From Okibacterium sp. HSC-33S16 (GTDB taxonomy: Bacteria; Actinomycetota; Actinomycetes; Actinomycetales; Microbacteriaceae), in the NCBI RefSeq assembly GCF_024171565.1, contig NZ_JALJZZ010000002.1:1-64000 (forward strand): DNA of 64,000 nucleotides, written 5' to 3'. A program made the position numbers and the translations under genes. The notes under the pieces were generated by a model, which was given only the letters and a program-made list of their open reading frames with translations, was not told where the DNA came from and made no database searches. Numbering within the stretch: the first letter of the stretch is position 1; every line of letters begins with the position of its first letter. Shown here in pieces: positions 42,891 to 52,244 of this stretch.

Positions 42891-43016
42891 TCGGTGACCT
42901 CCTGCGCCCATTCTGCCCGAGGCGAACTGAAGCGCTGCTGAAGCCGGATCGCCGCCCGCTCCCAGATTTCCTCGGTATCGTCAGGACTGCAGATTCCTCC
43001 ACCCGAAAGCGAGCGG

Positions 43017-43937
43017 ATGCCAGACAGCCCGATTTCGGCAACGCCGTACGAAATCCTCGGCGTCAGTCCGACGGCCGACCAGAACGAGCTGCGTCGTGCC
43101 TACCGGAAACTCATGCGTGAGACCCACCCTGACACCGGCGGGAACGCGGCACGGTTCACCGCCGTCCAGCTGGCCTGGGAGCGCATCGGCACTGCAGAGG
43201 GACGCGCCGCATACGACCGTGGACGGTCGACCGGGCCGTCGACCGAGGAGCAGCACACCTGGGCCGCTTCGGCCGCGAAGCCGCAGCCGGACTCACGCCC
43301 CCGCGCTCGCTCGTACGGCCACCCCGGTGGCTGGCGACGCGAGCGCTATCTGCGGCTCATGCGCGAGTGGACCGGCCGTGGCGTTGAGGCTGACCCCTAC
43401 GACCCCGCCCTCGTGCGCACGGCTCCCCGTGAACTGCGACACCTCCTTGCCGACGCGCTCGCCGAGGAGGAAACGGCCCGCAACCTAGCCGACCTGGGGC
43501 TCGGCTTCACGGTCTGGCACGACGTCGCCACGGGCGCGCCCGACGAGAAGATCGACCACATTGTGCTCGGCCCGACCGGGTTGTTCGCCCTGTTGTCCGA
43601 AGACTTCGGTGGTCCCGTGAAGGTCAAACGCGGCGAACTCATCGGAGAGGCCGTCGCTGGGGACCGCCCGATGCACGAACTGTCTGCCCGCGCCAAGGTG
43701 CTCTCCCGTGCACTGCGCGTCCGTTTCACCGCGCTCGTCCTCGTCCTGCCGGACGCTGCCCTCGACGAGTCGATGGTCGAGTTGGGATCGAGCCGCGGTG
43801 CGCTCACCCTCGCCGTGCGTTCGTCCTTCCTGCCCGGCCTCATGCGCAACGGTCTTCCTGGCATGAACCGGGCGGGCGGAAACGAGCTGTTCGACGTTCG
43901 TACCCGACTGCAGAATGGCATCCGCTTCGTCGAATAG
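43017..43937 (+). CDS. J-domain protein fused to a degenerate NERD-like domain
   Basis: 306-aa protein. An N-terminal J domain (residues 8-70: TPYEILGVSPTADQNELRRAYRKLMRETHPDTGG) has the HPD motif needed to stimulate DnaK. After a variable linker, residues 160-300 contain LGFTVWHDVATGAPDEKIDHIVLGPTGLFALLSEDFGG, which aligns with the NERD nuclease-related fold, but where active NERD proteins have an (N/D/E)TK motif this one has SED. So the catalytic lysine is missing. A role in presenting an unknown substrate to Hsp70 is possible. The start ATG is not preceded by a strong ribosome site. Confidence 0.75.
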   Translation: MPDSPISATPYEILGVSPTADQNELRRAYRKLMRETHPDTGGNAARFTAVQLAWERIGTAEGRAAYDRGRSTGPSTEEQHTWAASAAKPQPDSRPRARSYGHPGGWRRERYLRLMREWTGRGVEADPYDPALVRTAPRELRHLLADALAEEETARNLADLGLGFTVWHDVATGAPDEKIDHIVLGPTGLFALLSEDFGGPVKVKRGELIGEAVAGDRPMHELSARAKVLSRALRVRFTALVLVLPDAALDESMVELGSSRGALTLAVRSSFLPGLMRNGLPGMNRAGGNELFDVRTRLQNGIRFVE

Positions 43938-43962
43938 GTCACCGCTGCGCTCACTGTGGACC

Positions 43963-43991
43963 TTGACGCGGGAACGGTGCGGGAGTAGCTT
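43963..43991 (+). promoter_or_regulatory. Promoter for the giant-gene pair
   Basis: TTGACG (43963-43968) and TAGCTT (43986-43991), separated by 17 bp, form a good promoter. Transcription would start near 43998, giving a leader of about 120 nt before ATG 44117. The leader has a small hairpin GAGGC-AACC-GCCTC (44027-44040). Confidence 0.6.
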
Positions 43992-44116
43992 GAGCGCGTC
44001 CGCGCCGGCGGATCGAGCCCGGCAGTGAGGCAACCGCCTCCGCCCGACCTCCTGTGTCACCCGTTGTCACGCTTCGCCAGCGTCTGTGCGCGCTTGTGTG
44101 CGCTCTAAGGGGCAGA

Positions 44117-47100
44117 ATGCCCGAGCTTTCTCCGCACGTTTCCCGTGCGCTCGACCGGGTGTTCGCACCGGTCGACTCCGTTGTCCGCGCCGACCATGTC
44201 TTTGAGCCGGCCGTGCCCGTGGGCACGTCGGGCGAATCGCTCCCGCCGGTTGCTCTGATCCGGTCGGGCGATCTGCTGTCGCTGACCTTCCGATTCGTGA
44301 ACCTGACGGTGAGCGAAACGGATGCCGGTGGCGTGCTCGCGAGGTCGCGAACGTCGGCGTCGGCGTATCTGGTCGCCCAATTTCCGGCGCAGCATCTTCT
44401 CGAGCGGGCATATTTCGAGTCGGCAGGAACGCTGCCGAAGGTGGGCGGCCCGCCGCTGCCAGCTGGGTCGGATCCGGTCACCCTGCCCGCAGAAGCAATT
44501 CTCTCGGCCTCCAGCCGACTGGTTTTTCGAGTCACTGACCAGCGCATCCCGTTCACCGAAGCCGGGCTCCTTGACGCGATGCGCACCCTGCCGCTCAGTG
44601 TCGCCCCACACGCCGACAGTTATCTCCTCCATCTGCCGTGGCTCGACCTCGCGGCCGATCTGAGGGCGCTAATGCCGACTGCGCGGGTCTCCGGTTCGGC
44701 GTCGCGGGGCGGCTCGCGGCGAGCGTCGGGTCGGGTTGTAGCGGAGCTCACCCGTGAGCCGGTCTTTGCCCGACGCACACTGACCGATCTCGCTGGGCAG
44801 GGACGACTGCGTCGCACGGCCAGCGAGATCGAGCTGCAGTTTGGCGCATTCAGTGCGGTCGCCGCCGTGGCCGATCGCCTGAGCGACATCGATGTGCTCA
44901 CTCCGCTTCCGCGGATCCCGCGCACGCCGCCCGTGCCGCGTGAGCCAACGAGTACCGAGACGGCGATCGAGTTGCCGTGGCGGTTGCAACTCAGTCCGCA
45001 CTCGCGCGGAGCGTTTGCCCACAGCACCGCTGAGGTCAGCCATGGCGGTCGCACCGAGCTGTGGCACACGCGCCTCGGCACCCGCACCGATGGCGCTACC
45101 CCGGGAATTGACGAGGTCGACCCGGCGACGAAGACCGTGCGCGCGGTGTGGACCCGTGACTTTGACCGGACCGGCGAGGCTTTTCCTGTGAAGGCCGCCG
45201 AGATCAGGCGCGACGACCCTGAGCTCAGCCCGTTTCGTGCGTCACTGTCGATTCGCGATCGCAAGTTCATCGTGCACCAGACGTCGAACTTCGCCCTGAC
45301 CGGAATGCCCGCCGGCTGGATGCCGATTCCCGCGACCGTGCACAACCTCATGCTCACCGCTGTGGGCGGTTGGCTCGACAGTGAAGCGAAGTTTCCGATC
45401 ACCGGAACCGCCATTTCACTGCAGGAGTGGAAGCACCGGGCCACCCTGGGGAGGGACCAGTACATCAAGGTTGTCTACAGTGGCGTGCTGTACCCGTTCG
45501 GACACCGCGCATCGCTGGTGAAGGTCACCGAGCGGCGAGTGGCGTCAGCGTCCCGTGCTGCGGTGCTGTTCCAGCGACTGTTCGTCGTGGTGCGGCAACC
45601 CGAACGGGTCTTCCGCACGTCGGGGAAACCGAAGCTCGACAACCGCATGCCGTTCAGCTGGGTGCGGATACTCACCGATTCGACACCTCCGCTCATGTCG
45701 CCTGGTGCACAAACGAACGGTGCACTGTTCGTGCCCCGGGTGGCGACCGGCGCGTCGGGGCCCACAGCGGGAGAAGCGTTCCGATTCCGGATGCGCGCGA
45801 GTGACGTTGACAACCACCTGATCGAGTTCGAGGGGCCACTCGTCTTTATTGAGGAGACCCGTCTCGATCCGTCTGTGCTCGACCAGAGCCTTCTGACGGC
45901 AGCCGCTGAGAACATCAGCTATCCGATGCGCGGCCAACGAATCGCGTTCGCGAAACCGAACGAGCCCGACGACACGACGCTCGCGACGAACTCGCTGGTC
46001 TTCGTCGCGGAGAAGGACCCGCAGAAGCCGCGGGAACCGAACTACATTCTCCCGGTGCTGAAGTCGGCGACCGCTGTCGTCCCGGCCATGAGCGCGTTCA
46101 CCGGCCAGACGGCACCCGTCGTGCTGTCATACCCAAACGCCTTCGTCGCGAACGGGTTCACCGCTGCCGCGAACTGGTCTGAGCTGTTTCTTCAGGTGGC
46201 GAATCCCGACGGTTCTCCGGTCACAGCGCCCGAGGTGATGGGGTTCGGCGCAAAGTCCGATCGTTCGGGAGGATTCCTGAGCCCCAGTGTCGGAATCACC
46301 GCCCTGGCACGACAGGTCGGCCCGGTCGGCGGTGCCCTGTCCGCACTCACCACGGGCAGCCGGGCATCCTTCCCCGTCGGTACGATGTTTCCTCTCGATG
46401 CGGCGAAGCTGTTCGGCATCCTGCCACTCGCTGAGCTGCTGCCGATTGGTGGGGCGCTGCCCCGCTTCGTCACCCAGTCGATCACCGAGGTGGTCGCGCT
46501 GCAGGAGAACATCGCCCGCCTCCAGGCGTTCGCGCTGCAGCAGGCCGCGGTTTTCTCGGGCCACTCTGTGGCACTGGGCCAGGCGGCGGCCGAGCTCGTC
46601 ACCGACGCGGGCCAGTTACCCGCAGCGCTCGTCGCGCTCTCGAAGCCGCCACACGACGATGCGGACGTTCAGGCACTCCTCACGAAGATCCACGGACATG
46701 TGGCCACACTGCTCGGCGGGTTCAGCGACCCAGCGAAGCCCCTGCCGTTCGCCCGCCCCACGATCGAGCAGATGGTGTCGGTGCTCGGAAGCGTCGAACA
46801 GGCCACCGCCGCAGCTGCCGCGACGGTTGGACTGTTTGTGCAGTTTTACCAGGGCTTTGCGCTTCCCGAGAAAATCAGCGCCCGGCTCGACTGGGAGATC
46901 GACCTGGTGCGCTGGCCGCCCCCGCCGGCGAGCGAGTCGGCTGCCATCTTTCTGCCGCGGGGCAGTGTGCGACTGGTTGCCGAGATCGAGGCACCGACCA
47001 ACGGTGGCGAGCCCCGGGCCCTGGTGTCGTGTTCGCTGCCGCCCTTCGAGATCAGGCTGATGGGTGACGATCTGCACTTCGTCAGCATCAACGTCGCCGT

Positions 47101-47932
47101 GATGGAGTTCTCGGTGCGTCCCGGCACCAAACCGGACGTCAACGTTGAACTGGAGAAGGACAAAGGAATCGTCTTCGCGGGGCCGCTCGCGTTTATCGAG
47201 ACGCTCAAGGAGATCATTCCGGCCGATGGATTCAGCGATCCTCCGTTTCTCGACGTCAGTACCGAAGGCATCCGTGCGGGATATGACCTTGCACTGCCCG
47301 ACGTTCCGATGGGCATCTTCGCGCTGTCGAACGTGCACCTGGGTGCGGAGCTGCTCGTGCCGTTCATCGGCGAGTCACTGGAGTTTCGGTTCTTCTTCGC
47401 TACCCGGGAGAACCCGTTCCGACTGCAGGTGGCATTCTTCGCCGGAGGGGGATTCTTCGGCATCACGATCTCGCCCCGGGGCATCAAGGTCATCGAGGCG
47501 TCGTTCGAGTTCGGCGCGGCGGTGGCCATGAGTTTCGTGGTTGCGTCTGGGTCGCTGTCGGTCATGGCCGGCATCTACTTCAAGCTCGAACTGCAGGGTT
47601 CGACCCAGGCCGTTCAGCTCACCGGATACTTCCGCGCTCGAGGCGAGGTCGATGTGCTTGGCCTCATCTCCGCCTGCATCGAGTTGTACCTCGAGCTCAG
47701 TTACTTCAACGATGGTGGGAACTCCAAGGCCATCGGTAAGGCATCGATCAGCATCGAGGTGTCGGTGTGCTTCCTCTCCTTCTCCGTCTCGGTGTCGTGT
47801 GAAAAGAAATTCGCGGGAACGGCGGGAGACCCAACGTTCGTCCAGATGATGGGGCCGTATGTGGACGATCGCGATCGGCCGCGTGAGCCGTGGGATGACT
47901 ATTGCGGTGCGTTTGCACCCGAGGTGGTGTGA
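44117..47932 (+). CDS. Giant hypothetical protein 1 (1271 aa)
   Basis: I do not recognise this protein. It has no signal peptide and no clear membrane helix. About the first 780 residues look beta-rich with proline-rich turns. A helical section (about residues 785-915: EVVALQENIARLQAFALQQAA onwards) follows. From about residue 930 the sequence turns to long alternating hydrophobic/polar strands, for example FFFATRENPFRLQVAFFAGGGFFGITI and VQLTGYFRARGEVDVLGLISACIELYLELSYF, ending with a few cysteines. That is the pattern of an extended beta sheet or barrel. AAGGGG lies before ATG 44117. The next giant gene starts one base after its stop. Confidence 0.85.
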   Translation: MPELSPHVSRALDRVFAPVDSVVRADHVFEPAVPVGTSGESLPPVALIRSGDLLSLTFRFVNLTVSETDAGGVLARSRTSASAYLVAQFPAQHLLERAYFESAGTLPKVGGPPLPAGSDPVTLPAEAILSASSRLVFRVTDQRIPFTEAGLLDAMRTLPLSVAPHADSYLLHLPWLDLAADLRALMPTARVSGSASRGGSRRASGRVVAELTREPVFARRTLTDLAGQGRLRRTASEIELQFGAFSAVAAVADRLSDIDVLTPLPRIPRTPPVPREPTSTETAIELPWRLQLSPHSRGAFAHSTAEVSHGGRTELWHTRLGTRTDGATPGIDEVDPATKTVRAVWTRDFDRTGEAFPVKAAEIRRDDPELSPFRASLSIRDRKFIVHQTSNFALTGMPAGWMPIPATVHNLMLTAVGGWLDSEAKFPITGTAISLQEWKHRATLGRDQYIKVVYSGVLYPFGHRASLVKVTERRVASASRAAVLFQRLFVVVRQPERVFRTSGKPKLDNRMPFSWVRILTDSTPPLMSPGAQTNGALFVPRVATGASGPTAGEAFRFRMRASDVDNHLIEFEGPLVFIEETRLDPSVLDQSLLTAAAENISYPMRGQRIAFAKPNEPDDTTLATNSLVFVAEKDPQKPREPNYILPVLKSATAVVPAMSAFTGQTAPVVLSYPNAFVANGFTAAANWSELFLQVANPDGSPVTAPEVMGFGAKSDRSGGFLSPSVGITALARQVGPVGGALSALTTGSRASFPVGTMFPLDAAKLFGILPLAELLPIGGALPRFVTQSITEVVALQENIARLQAFALQQAAVFSGHSVALGQAAAELVTDAGQLPAALVALSKPPHDDADVQALLTKIHGHVATLLGGFSDPAKPLPFARPTIEQMVSVLGSVEQATAAAAATVGLFVQFYQGFALPEKISARLDWEIDLVRWPPPPASESAAIFLPRGSVRLVAEIEAPTNGGEPRALVSCSLPPFEIRLMGDDLHFVSINVAVMEFSVRPGTKPDVNVELEKDKGIVFAGPLAFIETLKEIIPADGFSDPPFLDVSTEGIRAGYDLALPDVPMGIFALSNVHLGAELLVPFIGESLEFRFFFATRENPFRLQVAFFAGGGFFGITISPRGIKVIEASFEFGAAVAMSFVVASGSLSVMAGIYFKLELQGSTQAVQLTGYFRARGEVDVLGLISACIELYLELSYFNDGGNSKAIGKASISIEVSVCFLSFSVSVSCEKKFAGTAGDPTFVQMMGPYVDDRDRPREPWDDYCGAFAPEVV

Positions 47933-47933
47933 C

Positions 47934-50900
47934 GTGAACGAGGAAGCGATTTTTACGGTTATCCCGGCCGGCCGGGTGGCCGATGGGCTCAAGGTGACCG
48001 TGTTTGTCACCCCGCGGCTCGACGCGGCCGGCGGTCCGGTCGATGGCACTCCGCTTCGAGACTTTGAGGCCTTCGCGAACTGGCCGCGAACCACTGAACT
48101 CGCGAATTTTCGCTTCGAGATCAGCAACGTTGGTGTGGTGGAGGGCTTCGGACTGCCGAACCCCGTCGCGCCGGACCCTCAGCTCTGGGACCTGCTGTTC
48201 GGAGAGACCGTGGTGGGCGCCGCGGAGTTTCAGGACTTCTCGACCGCCGTCGTGAACTCTTTTCCGGTGAACGAGGTGGCGAACGCCCTGACCGATCTCT
48301 ACACTGCGGTTGCCGTGGCATCGCCCACCGAGTTCCCGCCGATGACCCGTGGGCCGCTCGCCCAAGCGGTGGCCGAACTCAGCGTCGGTGACCACACCGA
48401 GGAACCCGGTCGCGCCCCCTCCCGCCGCGAGATCGTCAGGGGGCTGCTTCGCGGGTTTCGGGCCAGGTCGGACCCGGCCGGCCGATTCGTCGACTTCGAG
48501 AACCCCACCGTTGTTCCGCTCAGCGAGCGGCGCAGGATTGCGCTCGCCGCGGCATCCGCTTTCTATGATCGATCGGCAGATCCCCTCGACCCGACCGAGG
48601 CGGCGACCGGTGCGCCGCCCCCCGTGCCGCCGGAGTTTCACAGTTTCGTTGCGCGGTGCGCGGACTACCCGGAACTGCTGCGTCACCTTGGGCTCGCCTT
48701 CGATGTGTTCGTGAAGGATGACCCGGGGTACCCCGAGGTGTCGCGGATTCGGCTGCTGCCTGATGACAACGAAGGGCCGCTCCGTAGGTTGCTGGACCCT
48801 GAGGCGGCGCGGCCGGAAACACTGTTTCACTACACCGAGCGGTTGTGGGTGCCGTACAGCCGTGAGCGGCGAGGGGATGTCCGTGACGGAAGCCTGTCGA
48901 TTGACAGTGACGACGTGTTCGATGTGCTCCAGATCGACCCGGACGGTTCGGCGCTGAAGCTGTCGAACCTGCTCGACACTGTGCGGCGGACAACGGCGGA
49001 ACTCGCCACAGTCGACAGGTCGATGACCGTCGATGCTGCGTCGCTTCCCGCGCTGCGCTCGGCGGGGATCGTGGTCGCGCGTCGCAACCGGGCCGAGCAG
49101 CTCGTGAACCAGTTCGATGCAGCCCGTGCCCACGAGGACGATCGGCTGGGTGCCACCGAGGCGCTACTCGAGGCGTCGGATGTGACCCGAGGGTTTCGCG
49201 TGGACATCCAGGACCAGACCGTCGGTCGGGAGTGGATGTCGCTGCACCGGCGTGAAGGAACGTATGAGGTGCGGGCGGATGGTGGGGTAGAGCCGCTTCC
49301 GGTGCAACCGCTGCCGGATGAGGGTTACCTCAAGGCGGCGAGCACGTCGAGCGCCGCACCCGGTACCACCGCCGACCAGTATCTCCACGAAGCGGTCGTC
49401 GGCTGGGACGGGTGGTCGCTCGCCGTGAAGCGCCCGGGCCGGCTGCAGACCGAGGTCGGGACGGTGGAACCGGAGGTGGCACCCGAGGTGGCAGCGACCG
49501 GGTTCGGGCTGGCCGCCGAGTTCCGGCCGCAACGCGGTTCGCTTCCCCGGTTGCGCTACGGGCGCTCCTACCGGGTGCGGGTGCGGGCCGTCGACCTGGC
49601 GGGTGGCTCGATTCCGGAGGACCAGCTGCTCGAGGAACATGAGCGGGACCTGCCGGACACGTACCAGCGCTGGGAACCGGTCCCCGCGCCAGCGACGGTG
49701 CCGCTCACGGAATACACCGAGGGCGAATCCCTGATGAGGATGGTCATCCGCTCGACCGATGGGGTGAGCGCCAGCGACTATGTGTCGCTGGATCGGGTAA
49801 CCGGTCTGGCCAATCACGCCCCGAACGGCATCTGGTATCGCGCCGACAACGCCAGGCACCTGGCCGCCCCGGCGACGAGTGTGCAACTCGCGGAGACCCA
49901 TGGCGCCTTTGACGCGGCACTGTCGGGGAACGCGGCGGCGGTGGCTGACCAGTTCGCCGTGGCCGCGCGAGAGTCGGGAAGCTACCTCCTGTTGGCCGGT
50001 GGTCGATTGGTCAGTCGGAGGGATGAGCCGACGACCCTGACCGGCCAGAAGAGCGACGTGCTCAAAAACGGCGAGTACATCGTCCATGACACTCCGCAAC
50101 TCGACCTGCCGTACCTGCCCGATCCGCTCTCGCGCGGAATTTCGTTCGCGACGCTGCCCGGCGACACCGACCTGCGGATACTCCGGTGGCCCGGCGATGA
50201 GGCCATCTGGTACGACCGCCTGCCGGTGCGGGTGCTGGCCGTCGAAGGAACGGGGCCGCCGAGCTTCGACGAAGCGACGCGAACCTTGACCGTCTCACTG
50301 GCGAAGGCCGAATTTCGGACGGTGCGCGTGGCATCCGCTCTGGATTCGGGTGATGAAAACCTGATGCGGATCTGGACGCTCATTGACCGTGACCAGAACC
50401 CGGCAACGACGGCCCAGCGAGCGGCTGTGCTGTCAGGGCGGCATTGGATGATCACGCCGTTCTCCGAACTGACCTTTGTGCACGCCGTGGAGAAGCCGCT
50501 CGAAAAGCCGGTGATTCTGGTCGGACCGGGTGGGCCCGCGAACAGTCGGGTGCACCGGCTGCCCGGTGACACCTTTGCGGCGCTGTTCGGGGCGGTCCGC
50601 ACTCACGCGGCCAGCACCGGACGACTCGACATCGACGCCGAGTGGACCGACAGGATCGACGACATTGCCCAGCCGACACCCGGGACGGAAGCTGTGTTTG
50701 CGCACGTCACCGGGTTCTCGCTCGAGCGCGATGAGGTGGACTGCCTGATCGCTGCAACGGAGGGTCCGGCCGGTGGGCCGTTCGGGCCACGACACGAGGT
50801 GCGGCAGGAATTCGGCGACACCAAGCACCGGTACGTGTCGTATCGGGCGACGGCGACGACGCGTTTTCGGGAGTACTTTCCGCCAGAGATCACCAACGAT

Positions 50901-52235
50901 CCCGACCTCGTCACGACGGAGGGCGAGCCGCTGAGGCTGAACATTCCGTCGAGCCGGCGCCCCGATCCGCCGGACGTGAAGTACATCATTCCGACATGGG
51001 AATGGACAACCGATGACCTCGGCGGCGAGGGATTCGGTGTGCGCCGGGTGCGCACGGGCGGTGGACTTCGCGTCTACCTCGGCCGGCCCTGGTACTCGAG
51101 TGGTGAGGAGGAGATCCTCGGGGTGGTGCTGCGGATCCAGCCGTGGCTGACCTGGCACGCTGACGTGGAGCGCGGTGTCGTTGGCAGCATCGATGCCCAG
51201 GCGCTGAGCGATACCTGGGCAGCGGGCGTGCTCGAGCGCGATGGTGTGTCGGTGTCAGGGCGGAGCTCGGCGTCTGCTCAATTGCTCGAGTCGCTGACCG
51301 AACGGGTTCGGGCTGACGAGGCCCCGGTGCGGGCGCGCACCGACGAGGAACGTGCGCTTCTGGGTACACGCTCAGCGCTTGCCGCACTTCGGTCGTCCGA
51401 CCCGGTGGTGAACCTCGAAACAGTCGTCGACCACTTCCCGCTGTTCGGGGAAACCGGTGCCGACGGCTTGCCGTTCACCAGCGTCTGGGGAACGGACCCC
51501 GTCTACATTTCTGAGCCCGTGGCATCCGGACCGTTAATTTCTCAGTTCCCGTTGCGAACGAGTGTGGGGCACGGGGTGTTGCTTTCTGAGGTGGGGGAAC
51601 GGGTGACCGTCGTGGGGCACGCGCCCGAGTACGACCCGGACCGGCAGTTATGGTTCTGCGACGTGCAGGTCGATGCGGGTGATGCGTACACTCCGCTGGT
51701 TCAGCTGATGCTGGGGCGGTATCAACCTCATTCCGTGGGTGACGAGCACCTGTCGAAGGTGGTGAAGGCGGACTTCGTGCAGGTGTTGCCGCGTCGGGAG
51801 GCGACGTTTGTCGAGTCGGTCGATCGGACCGCGATCGTCGTGACGCTGAGCGGAGCCGTCGGCATTCCTCACCACGCACAAACCCTGCCGAACCTCGCCA
51901 GCAAGGTCGAGGCGTCGCGGCGGGTCGAGGCGTGGGTCGAGAAGTTGCCCGCGGATGCGACGAGCGACCTGGCGTGGGAAGAGGTGGGACGGCGGGTTAC
52001 CCTGCCCGTCGTTTCCGGTCTCCGGTTCCTGCGCCGAGGCACCTACGACGAGGTTGACTGGGCTGGCGCGGTGCCCGTGCCGAGTCGACAGGACGCGCCG
52101 GTGGGCGAACGGTGGCGGGTGCGCATCGCCGAGTATGAGCTGCACGTTTCGGATCGAGAGCCGACCGGGCACATCGCTCCATTCCGGATGCGGGACGCCC
52201 GGCTTATCTACAGCGACACGGTCGACCTGCCCTGA
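47934..52235 (+). CDS. Giant hypothetical protein 2 (1433 aa)
   Basis: I do not recognise this protein either. It has no signal peptide and no membrane helix, and seems to be a string of beta-sandwich-like domains with Trp/Tyr/Pro-rich strands. Passages that may serve for family searches are RYGRSYRVRVRAVDLAGGS (about residue 545), EGESLMRMVIRSTDG (about 596), LDLPYLPDPLSRG and STGRLDIDAEWTD. Such phrases recall large structural or secreted proteins of actinobacteria and myxobacteria, but I cannot give a function. GTG 47934 is chosen for its 1-base gap after the preceding gene, indicating translational coupling. Confidence 0.85.
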   Translation: MNEEAIFTVIPAGRVADGLKVTVFVTPRLDAAGGPVDGTPLRDFEAFANWPRTTELANFRFEISNVGVVEGFGLPNPVAPDPQLWDLLFGETVVGAAEFQDFSTAVVNSFPVNEVANALTDLYTAVAVASPTEFPPMTRGPLAQAVAELSVGDHTEEPGRAPSRREIVRGLLRGFRARSDPAGRFVDFENPTVVPLSERRRIALAAASAFYDRSADPLDPTEAATGAPPPVPPEFHSFVARCADYPELLRHLGLAFDVFVKDDPGYPEVSRIRLLPDDNEGPLRRLLDPEAARPETLFHYTERLWVPYSRERRGDVRDGSLSIDSDDVFDVLQIDPDGSALKLSNLLDTVRRTTAELATVDRSMTVDAASLPALRSAGIVVARRNRAEQLVNQFDAARAHEDDRLGATEALLEASDVTRGFRVDIQDQTVGREWMSLHRREGTYEVRADGGVEPLPVQPLPDEGYLKAASTSSAAPGTTADQYLHEAVVGWDGWSLAVKRPGRLQTEVGTVEPEVAPEVAATGFGLAAEFRPQRGSLPRLRYGRSYRVRVRAVDLAGGSIPEDQLLEEHERDLPDTYQRWEPVPAPATVPLTEYTEGESLMRMVIRSTDGVSASDYVSLDRVTGLANHAPNGIWYRADNARHLAAPATSVQLAETHGAFDAALSGNAAAVADQFAVAARESGSYLLLAGGRLVSRRDEPTTLTGQKSDVLKNGEYIVHDTPQLDLPYLPDPLSRGISFATLPGDTDLRILRWPGDEAIWYDRLPVRVLAVEGTGPPSFDEATRTLTVSLAKAEFRTVRVASALDSGDENLMRIWTLIDRDQNPATTAQRAAVLSGRHWMITPFSELTFVHAVEKPLEKPVILVGPGGPANSRVHRLPGDTFAALFGAVRTHAASTGRLDIDAEWTDRIDDIAQPTPGTEAVFAHVTGFSLERDEVDCLIAATEGPAGGPFGPRHEVRQEFGDTKHRYVSYRATATTRFREYFPPEITNDPDLVTTEGEPLRLNIPSSRRPDPPDVKYIIPTWEWTTDDLGGEGFGVRRVRTGGGLRVYLGRPWYSSGEEEILGVVLRIQPWLTWHADVERGVVGSIDAQALSDTWAAGVLERDGVSVSGRSSASAQLLESLTERVRADEAPVRARTDEERALLGTRSALAALRSSDPVVNLETVVDHFPLFGETGADGLPFTSVWGTDPVYISEPVASGPLISQFPLRTSVGHGVLLSEVGERVTVVGHAPEYDPDRQLWFCDVQVDAGDAYTPLVQLMLGRYQPHSVGDEHLSKVVKADFVQVLPRREATFVESVDRTAIVVTLSGAVGIPHHAQTLPNLASKVEASRRVEAWVEKLPADATSDLAWEEVGRRVTLPVVSGLRFLRRGTYDEVDWAGAVPVPSRQDAPVGERWRVRIAEYELHVSDREPTGHIAPFRMRDARLIYSDTVDLP

Positions 52236-52244
52236 GCTTGTTCC

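Noticed and set aside
40821-42941. 706-codon open frame antisense to the kinase and regulator
   Set aside because: It is Ser/Arg/Thr-rich with no domain, the pattern of antisense frames in GC-rich DNA; the opposite strand encodes intact HisKA, HATPase and OmpR motifs.
43998-44116. Possible riboswitch in the 120-nt leader of the giant-gene pair
   Set aside because: Only one short hairpin is clear; I cannot match any known riboswitch consensus, so I record only the promoter.
47748-49133. 461-codon frame antisense to the giant genes
   Set aside because: Composition is Arg/His/Pro-rich with no conserved motif, and the plus-strand frame is continuous with coupled starts.
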